A stretch of DNA of 26,223 bases from NCBI GenBank assembly GCA_009746045.1, contig RPFO01001804.1, forward strand, positions 1-26,223, read 5' to 3'. This stretch comes from Mesostigma viride (taxonomy: Eukaryota; Streptophyta; Mesostigmatophyceae; Mesostigmatales; Mesostigmataceae). The notes beneath the pieces are model-generated. The model was not told the DNA's origin and made no database searches. It saw only the letters and a program-made list of their open reading frames with translations. The translations under genes were made by a program, and so were the position numbers. The first letter of the stretch is position 1; each line of letters opens with the position of its first letter. Shown one piece after another: positions 20,282 through 26,223 of the stretch.

Positions 20282-20645
20282 ATGAAGTCATAGTGGGCAC
20301 CACGGAGTCATGCTATGATTTAATTTTTTCAATTTAATAATGGGAATGACGGATGGTGCATGTGTGAACAAAGGAATGAAAGGATTGCCACTCAATGAAT
20401 ATTAATTAATGATGAAAATGGGAGTTTGCATGGGAGTGTTTGGTCCTTATGGCTGGCTTGCAAAAAGCAGTACCCGAATTTCGAAGTATTTGACAGCGAA
20501 ATATCTGTAAAGTATATCGCATGGTATAATTAATTAATGAATGGTACGCTGAAATTCATTGTGCGGGCTCTCTCTGCACGTGATAAACAATTTTAGCTTT
20601 GAGGGCATGCAACAAGACATGCTAGCATTGAAATGAAATTAAATT

Positions 20646-20865
20646 ATAACATGACTTGTTGGGAGATCATGTACGACATGTAGCATAATTACGTACATGG
20701 CCACAATTGTCCAATCAGGGCCCTCCTCTAGGTAGACTGTGCTAGGCAATTACAATTAGACAAATAAGGTCAAAAAAGGTTTAATTCTTCACCTACCTCC
20801 ATCCATCCAGCAAGGGAATATGTTAGCCAGTGCTACATGATGATCTCCCAACGGAGTCATGTTAT
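20646..20865. mobile_element. MITE-like inverted-repeat element, copy 6
   Basis: Sequence and length are the same as for the element at 4801-5020. Confidence 0.55.
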
Positions 20866-21266
20866 GATGCGAAATAGTTCAGGATAAAATTTGTCAGAAT
20901 TTCACTGGCGATACGAACGTAACGAAATTTCCAAGTATCCGACGCCGAAATATCATTGTTGTATCGAATGGTATGCTGAAATTCATTGTGGTCAAGTCCG
21001 AGCTGATAAATTTGTCAGAAATTTCATTTTCGATACGAACGTGACGAAATTTCCAAGTATCTCACGCTCGGAGAGCTTCCACGGTGTTGACGGGGAAGGG
21101 TCCGTTGCGCGTGGCGCACGGCGGCGGTTCGTCCCGGTCGGAATCGTCCGCCCGCGCGTCCTCCGTGGAAGGGTCTTGGCGCGTCGCGCGGGCCGGTGCG
21201 GTTGGCGCCCAGAAGGTCGACTATCGGCCTCTGGGCCGCTAGCGGCGAGTCACGTCCTCTCAAGTC

Positions 21267-21296
21267 GGGGAGGGGGGGCGATAGCCCCCCCTCCCC
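21267..21296. other. Perfect G/C hairpin, copy 6
   Basis: Identical to 5422-5451. Confidence 0.85.
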
Positions 21297-22864
21297 CACT
21301 TTTTTCTTGTCCCCTACTAGTAACTACGATTTATGACGCCCGAAAACTTTGGCCGCGGCCGTAGGCCGGAAGTGGGGCCGTCCCCCGCGCCCCCTAGCGC
21401 GGGAGCGGACGACGTCCAGGACCGTAGCGAGATGGCCAGTCGGCGTAGTACAAAGAAAATCCCCAAACCTTGGAGATCGAGTCTCAGGAATTCTGAACGG
21501 GTGCTGAAACGCTGAACATGTTCAGACTTTTGCGGGCAGGTGGGGCGTCTCGCCAATCCGCGCGGCCTCAGGACATTACGGCGCGTTGACTCTTTTAAGC
21601 GTCAAACAAAAAGTCGCGAACTGATATCTGTACTAAAACTTTTCAAGGCACAGGACGTGGGATGTCAAATTTGATAAGCAAGCGAGACGAAATGACAGTT
21701 CTGAAGGAAAGCGTTTTCAGCCGTGCTGAACGGAAACGTTCGCGCCTGAACAGGGGAAATAGAATCAAACGAGACGGAATTTTCAGTTAGCGATAGCCCC
21801 CCCTCCCCCACTTTTTTCTTGCTGGGCAGTGGGAACTGGGAATTATTGGCAAAGCGTGCGGCATGCTCGGGGCGAAAAACAAAGTGACGTGCTGCGCGAG
21901 CAATTTTCCTTGTGCTGGCTGGCGATGGCAGGCAACGTAGGCTAGAAAATTGGGATGGGGAATGCGCAGCCATGGTTTTATACGTCAAAATTTTATGTTT
22001 GAAGAGCAAGTGCGAAATTTTATGAGCTGGAGGTGCGTCAACGGAGTGATACCTGCGTGGGAGAGGTCCGTGTCGCTATGGCGACCTGGAAATGGAATGT
22101 CGTTGTAGATTTAGGTATTGTAGTATCATGCTTAACTGCTTTACGTATTGGATGCCTAGTGAAATCAGTTTGCTGTTCGTGGAAGGCTTGGGGTGTGGCC
22201 AACGAGCTTCTGCTGTCGCCGCATCATATTGGAAAGAACGCTGGATTTTTTGCCACGGGACGTAACCGGCGATGCCGATTGTGAGGCGTTTGTTTCGATG
22301 ACCGGGGTAGTACCTGCTCTCTTTCTGATGCATTTTCATGGTTGCGTTCTTTCCATTTCGCCGAATCCACCTAGTCGCAGCAAAGACATAGCGTAGCAAG
22401 GGTTTTTAAAAACGCAGATTAGCCGTGCAGGACGCCATCTTCATGGTCCTTCGCATGTCCTGTGTGAACGTCCGTTGCCCAAGGATCTGTGATGCTTTTT
22501 TCTGGAATATACTGGGCGGTGAAAGCCCCTCTGGATGCTTGCCTGGTCACGGGTTTGGGGCGTCATTTACTGCTGTACTCGCTGACATTCATGGTGCTTT
22601 CTGCGTAAGCTGACTTGCTTCGCACGTGGATTTTGACTGGACTGAAGAGCGCGTCTGGTAGCATGTTTACGTGGTGTATAAGGTGATCAATCAACCATTT
22701 GTTTATAGAAGGTGTGACAATAGAAGGTGTGTTATATATTTCTTCATCAAGCATGTCAAAAGTAATCTCCACTCGCTTACAACCTGAATTTTGCTTTGCT
22801 GGGTCTGCTGTGTTTGTGTCTCACTGTGCAGGCTATCCCCTTGGTTGATCAACCAGGTGATTTT

Positions 22865-22876
22865 TGGTGGCAGCGG
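22865..22876 (+). other. tRNA-Leu primer-binding-site match, copy 6
   Basis: Identical to 7020-7031. It is the last one in the window, since copy 7 ends before this point. Confidence 0.35.
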
Positions 22877-22916
22877 GGCCATATACTCTTCTTGGTGTTT
22901 TTCATCCATGGCATGT

Positions 22917-24241
22917 CAACCAACGCATGCATGCCAGCCCCTCCCACACCCACGCACACATGTTAGCTATACCCCACAAACCCACGCATGGATTCCAGCC
23001 ACCCCCCACATGCCCGCATGCATGCCAGCCACCCCACCAATCCACGCACGCATGCCAGCCACCCCCACACCCACGCACGCATGCCAGCCACCCCACAACC
23101 CACTTATGCATTCCAGCAACCCCCACAGCCACTTACGCATGCCAGCCACCCCCCACACCCACGCACGCATGGCAGCCACCCCACGAACCCACGCACGCGT
23201 GCCAGCCCCCCCTTAAAACCACGCATGCATGGCAGCTCCCCACCACACCCACGCATGCATGCCACTCCCCCCGCCAACCACCCACGCATGCCAGCCCCCC
23301 GACACACGCATGGCAGCCCCCCCACACACCCACGCACGCATGCCAGCCCTACCCCACATGCAGGCATGCATGCCAGCCACCCCCCACACCCACGCATGCA
23401 TGCCAGCCCCTCCCACACCCACCCCCGCATGCCAGCTACCCCACAAACCCACGCATGCATGCCAGCGACCCCCCACATGCACGCATGCATGCCAGCCACC
23501 CCACCAACCCACGCACGCATGCCAGCCCATCACAAACCCGCTTATGCATGCCAGCCACCCCCCACACCCACGTACGCATGCCAGCCACCCCACACACCCA
23601 CGCACGCATGGCAGCCACCCCACCAACCCACACACGCGTGCCAGCCCCCCCTAACCCCACGCATGCATGGCAGCCCCCCACCACACCCACGCATGCATGC
23701 CACTCCCCCCCCACACCCACGCACGCATGCGAGCCCCCCACACACCCACGCACGCATGCGAGCCCCCCACACACCCACGCACGCATGCCAGCCCCCCCCA
23801 CATGCACGCATGCATGCCAGCCACCCCACCAACCCACTTATGCATGCCAGCCACCCCCGTCACCAACGTACGCATGGCAGCTCCCCACCACACCCACGCA
23901 TGCATGCCACTCCCCCCCCACACCCATGCGTGCATGGCAGCTCCCCCCCAAACCCACGCATGCATGCCAGCCCATCACAAACCCATGCACGCATGCCACC
24001 CCCCACACCCACTTACGCATGCCAGCCACCCCACACACCCACGCACGCATGGCAGCCACCCCACGAACCCACACACGCGTGCCAGCCCCCCCCTAACCCC
24101 ACGCATGCATGGCAGCCCCCCACCACACCCACGCATGCATGCCACTCCCCCCCACACCCACGCACGCATGCGAGCCCCCCCCCACACCCACGCACGCATG
24201 CGAGGCCCCCCCACACCCACGCAAGCATGCCAGCCCCCCCC
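22917..24241. repeat. C/A-rich minisatellite block, copy 6
   Basis: The unit order is the same as in block 2, but C-run lengths near 23732, 23761 and 24174 are changed, so the open frame switches register three times within the block compared with its neighbours. Confidence 0.93.
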
Positions 24242-24605
24242 ATGAAGTCATAGTGGGCACCACGGAGTCATGCTATGATTTAATTTTTTCAATTTAATAA
24301 TGGGAATGACGGATGGTGCATGTGTGAACAAAGGAATGAAAGGATTGCCACTCAATGAATATTAATTAATGATGAAAATGGGAGTTTGCATGGGAGTGTT
24401 TGGTCCTTATGGCTGGCTTGCAAAAAGCAGTACCCGAATTTCGAAGTATTTGACAGCGAAATATCTGTAAAGTATATCGCATGGTATAATTAATTAATGA
24501 ATGGTACGCTGAAATTCATTGTGCGGGCTCTCTCTGCACGTGATAAACAATTTTAGCTTTGAGGGCATGCAACAAGACATGCTAGCATTGAAATGAAATT
24601 AAATT

Positions 24606-24825
24606 ATAACATGACTTGTTGGGAGATCATGTACGACATGTAGCATAATTACGTACATGGCCACAATTGTCCAATCAGGGCCCTCCTCTAGGTAGACTGT
24701 GCTAGGCAATTACAATTAGACAAATAAGGTCAAAAAAGGTTTAATTCTTCACCTACCTCCATCCATCCAGCAAGGGAATATGTTAGCCAGTGCTACATGA
24801 TGATCTCCCAACGGAGTCATGTTAT
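24606..24825. mobile_element. MITE-like inverted-repeat element, copy 7
   Basis: Sequence and length are the same as for the element at 4801-5020; it is retained in the truncated last monomer. Confidence 0.55.
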
Positions 24826-25226
24826 GATGCGAAATAGTTCAGGATAAAATTTGTCAGAATTTCACTGGCGATACGAACGTAACGAAATTTCCAAGTATCC
24901 GACGCCGAAATATCATTGTTGTATCGAATGGTATGCTGAAATTCATTGTGGTCAAGTCCGAGCTGATAAATTTGTCAGAAATTTCATTTTCGATACGAAC
25001 GTGACGAAATTTCCAAGTATCTCACGCTCGGAGAGCTTCCACGGTGTTGACGGGGAAGGGTCCGTTGCGCGTGGCGCACGGCGGCGGTTCGTCCCGGTCG
25101 GAATCGTCCGCCCGCGCGTCCTCCGTGGAAGGGTCTTGGCGCGTCGCGCGGGCCGGTGCGGTTGGCGCCCAGAAGGTCGACTATCGGCCTCTGGGCCGCT
25201 AGCGGCGAGTCACGTCCTCTCAAGTC

Positions 25227-25256
25227 GGGGAGGGGGGGCGATAGCCCCCCCTCCCC
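25227..25256. other. Perfect G/C hairpin, copy 7
   Basis: Identical to 5422-5451; it is the last copy before the array edge. Confidence 0.85.
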
Positions 25257-25730
25257 CACTTTTTTCTTGTCCCCTACTAGTAACTACGATTTATGACGCC
25301 CGAAAACTTTGGCCGCGGCCGTAGGCCGGAAGTGGGGCCGTCCCCCGCGCCCCCTAGCGCGGGAGCGGACGACGTCCAGGACCGTAGCGAGATGGCCAGT
25401 CGGCGTAGTACAAAGAAAATCCCCAAACCTTGGAGATCGAGTCTCAGGAATTCTGAACGGGTGCTGAAACGCTGAACATGTTCAGACTTTTGCGGGCAGG
25501 TGGGGCGTCTCGCCAATCCGCGCGGCCTCAGGACATTACGGCGCGTTGACTCTTTTAAGCGTCAAACAAAAAGTCGCGAACTGATATCTGTACTAAAACT
25601 TTTCAAGGCACAGGACGTGGGATGTCAAATTTGATAAGCAAGCGAGACGAAATGACAGTTACGTGCTGAACGGAAACGTTCGCGCCTGAACAGGGGAAAT
25701 AGAATCAAACGAGACGGAATTTTCCGTTAG

Positions 25731-25783
25731 GAACGAAAACGTTCATAGCGTTGCTGAACGGAAACGCAAAATTCTATTTAGTA
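25731..25783. other. Array/flank junction sequence
   Basis: GAACGAAAACGTTC, then GTTGCTGAACGGAAACG. The second string is a near copy of GCTGAACGGAAACG found 90 bases earlier in the last monomer (25664). It is short, non-coding and not part of the regular monomer. Confidence 0.6.
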
Positions 25784-26027
25784 TATCGAATGGTATGCGG
25801 AAATTGATTGTGGTTCAGTCCGAGCGGAGAAATTTGTCAGATTTTCACTGGAGATACGACCGTAACAAATTTCCGAGTATCTGACGCCGAAATATCTCTA
25901 AAGTATGTCGAATGGTATGCTGAAATTCATTGTGTAAAGTCCGAGCTGAAAATTTGTCAGAATTGCATTTTCGATTTCCAAGTATCTCACGCTCGGAGAG
26001 CTTTCACGGTGTTCACGGGGAAGGGTC
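25784..26027. repeat. Diverged ~120-bp repeats in the right flank
   Basis: Two copies with ATTTGTCAG at 25832 and 25952 (120-bp period) match the pair at 5037-5258 with scattered substitutions and a small deletion in the second copy. The end reads CTCACGCTCGGAGAGC, then TTTCACGGTGTTCACGG and GGAAGGGTCC, as in the array with two mismatches in the last 33 bases. A 107-codon frame across this stretch has no recognisable content. Confidence 0.85.
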
Positions 26028-26042
26028 CCCACTTTTTTCTTG
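26027..26042. repeat. Third context of the CCCCAC-T6-CTTG motif
   Basis: CCCCACTTTTTTCTTG is joined directly to GGGAAGGGT and followed by CGGAACC. In the array the same two flanking motifs are separated by about 190 bp that include the CpG-rich segment and the hairpin. Confidence 0.75.
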
Positions 26043-26210
26043 CGGAACCACCCACACATAGGAATACTGCACGTTCACATCAGCTGCTATCTACACTCTA
26101 CAGTGCTGTAAGCGGAACCACCCACACATAGGAATACTGGATAAAATCCGTCTACAGTGCTGTAAGCGGAACCACCCACACATAGAATACTGGATAAAAT
26201 CCATCCACAG
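26042..26210. repeat. Short tandem repeat, 54 to 70-bp period, at the right edge
   Basis: GCGGAACCACCCACACATAG occurs at 26042, 26112 and 26166 (spacing 70 and 54), each time followed by GAATACTG; the last two also share GATAAAATCC. TACAGTGCTGTA, an almost perfect palindrome with a TG centre, precedes the second and third copies. The array continues to near the end of the window and may extend past it. Confidence 0.85.
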
Positions 26211-26223
26211 AATCTGTCCCGAA

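Larger units (their letters stand above)
20282..24241. repeat. Monomer copy 6 (3960 bp, most variable minisatellite)
   Basis: The first 2.6 kb match copy 2. The minisatellite differs at several C runs: two GCGAG-C runs near 23732 and 23761 have six Cs instead of seven, while another near 24174 has nine instead of eight. The total length is therefore unchanged although local reading frames differ. Confidence 0.95.
1..25730. repeat. Macrosatellite array, ~3.96 kb monomer, head to tail
   Basis: The same block of sequence recurs in one orientation. Taking the end of the minisatellite (ATGAAGTCATAG) as phase marker, copies begin at 490, 4437, 8397, 12358, 16321, 20282 and 24242, giving periods of 3947, 3960, 3961, 3963, 3961 and 3960. 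The non-minisatellite portions of copies 2 to 6 look identical by eye across about 2.6 kb. Such uniformity means recent amplification, ongoing homogenisation by unequal exchange or gene conversion, or a consensus effect of assembly. No rRNA or other housekeeping RNA gene lies in the monomer, so this is not an rDNA, 5S or histone-type functional array as far as I can see. The true copy number may be larger, since the left side begins inside a monomer. Confidence 0.97.
24242..25730. repeat. Monomer copy 7, truncated at the array's right edge
   Basis: It follows copies 2 to 6 up to 25660. There 21 bases (CTGAAGGAAAGCG...TTCAGC in other copies) are replaced by a single A. Homology then resumes for about 70 bases with one mismatch (TTTTCCGTTAG for TTTTCAGTTAG) and stops at 25730, where other copies enter the second 32-bp direct repeat. 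The rest of the monomer, including the tRNA-primer-like site and minisatellite, is absent. Confidence 0.93.

Noticed and set aside
1-25730. rDNA intergenic spacer array
   Set aside because: A full monomer is visible several times and contains no 18S, 5.8S or 28S sequence, so it cannot be an rDNA unit, although a spacer-derived satellite is not excluded.

Overview
The window is almost entirely one head-to-tail macrosatellite: a repeat unit of about 3.96 kb present as six near-complete copies, with a partial copy at each end. The array runs from position 1 to about 25,730 and is followed by roughly 490 bases of different, still repetitive, flanking DNA. I find no gene that can be supported: no rRNA, tRNA or snRNA, no recognisable protein domain, no CRISPR array and no bacterial operon structure. 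The array, minisatellite, MITE-like element and possible LTR remnant point to a eukaryotic nuclear genome; the lineage cannot be fixed from this sequence. The odd total length and the indel-rich left edge suggest a small, repeat-bounded assembly contig.

Each monomer has two parts. The first, about 2.63 kb, is identical by eye in copies 2 to 6. In order (copy 2 coordinates) it holds: an AT-rich stretch with a terminal-repeat fragment and a decayed copy of a ~120-bp repeat (4437-4800); a 220-bp MITE-like inverted-repeat element (4801-5020); two more copies of the ~120-bp repeat (5037-5258); a CpG-rich segment (5259-5421) ending in a perfect G/C hairpin followed by six Ts (5422-5460); a ~480-bp segment bounded by two exact 32-bp direct repeats (5433-5464 and 5945-5976); about 850 bp of featureless mixed sequence; and a TATA-like box followed 183 bases later by a 12-base match to a tRNA-Leu type primer-binding site (7020-7031), which may be a retrotransposon LTR relic.

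The second part, about 1.33 kb, is a C/A-rich minisatellite of roughly 30-bp units (CCAGCC, CACCC and GCATGC motifs) arranged in three higher-order repeats of about 440 bp. The DNA is therefore nested at ~30 bp, ~440 bp and ~3.96 kb. The long stop-free frames in this region are a composition effect and occur on both strands. Copies differ here almost only by one base in runs of six or more Cs.

The left edge (1 to about 1350) carries many one-base indels relative to the other copies, which looks like uncorrected sequence at a contig end. The right edge breaks array homology exactly at the start of the second 32-bp direct repeat. Beyond it the same ~120-bp repeats reappear in diverged form and join directly to the CCCCAC-T6-CTTG motif, without the CpG-rich segment, followed by a small 54-70-bp tandem repeat. 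This flank may preserve a simpler ancestral arrangement.
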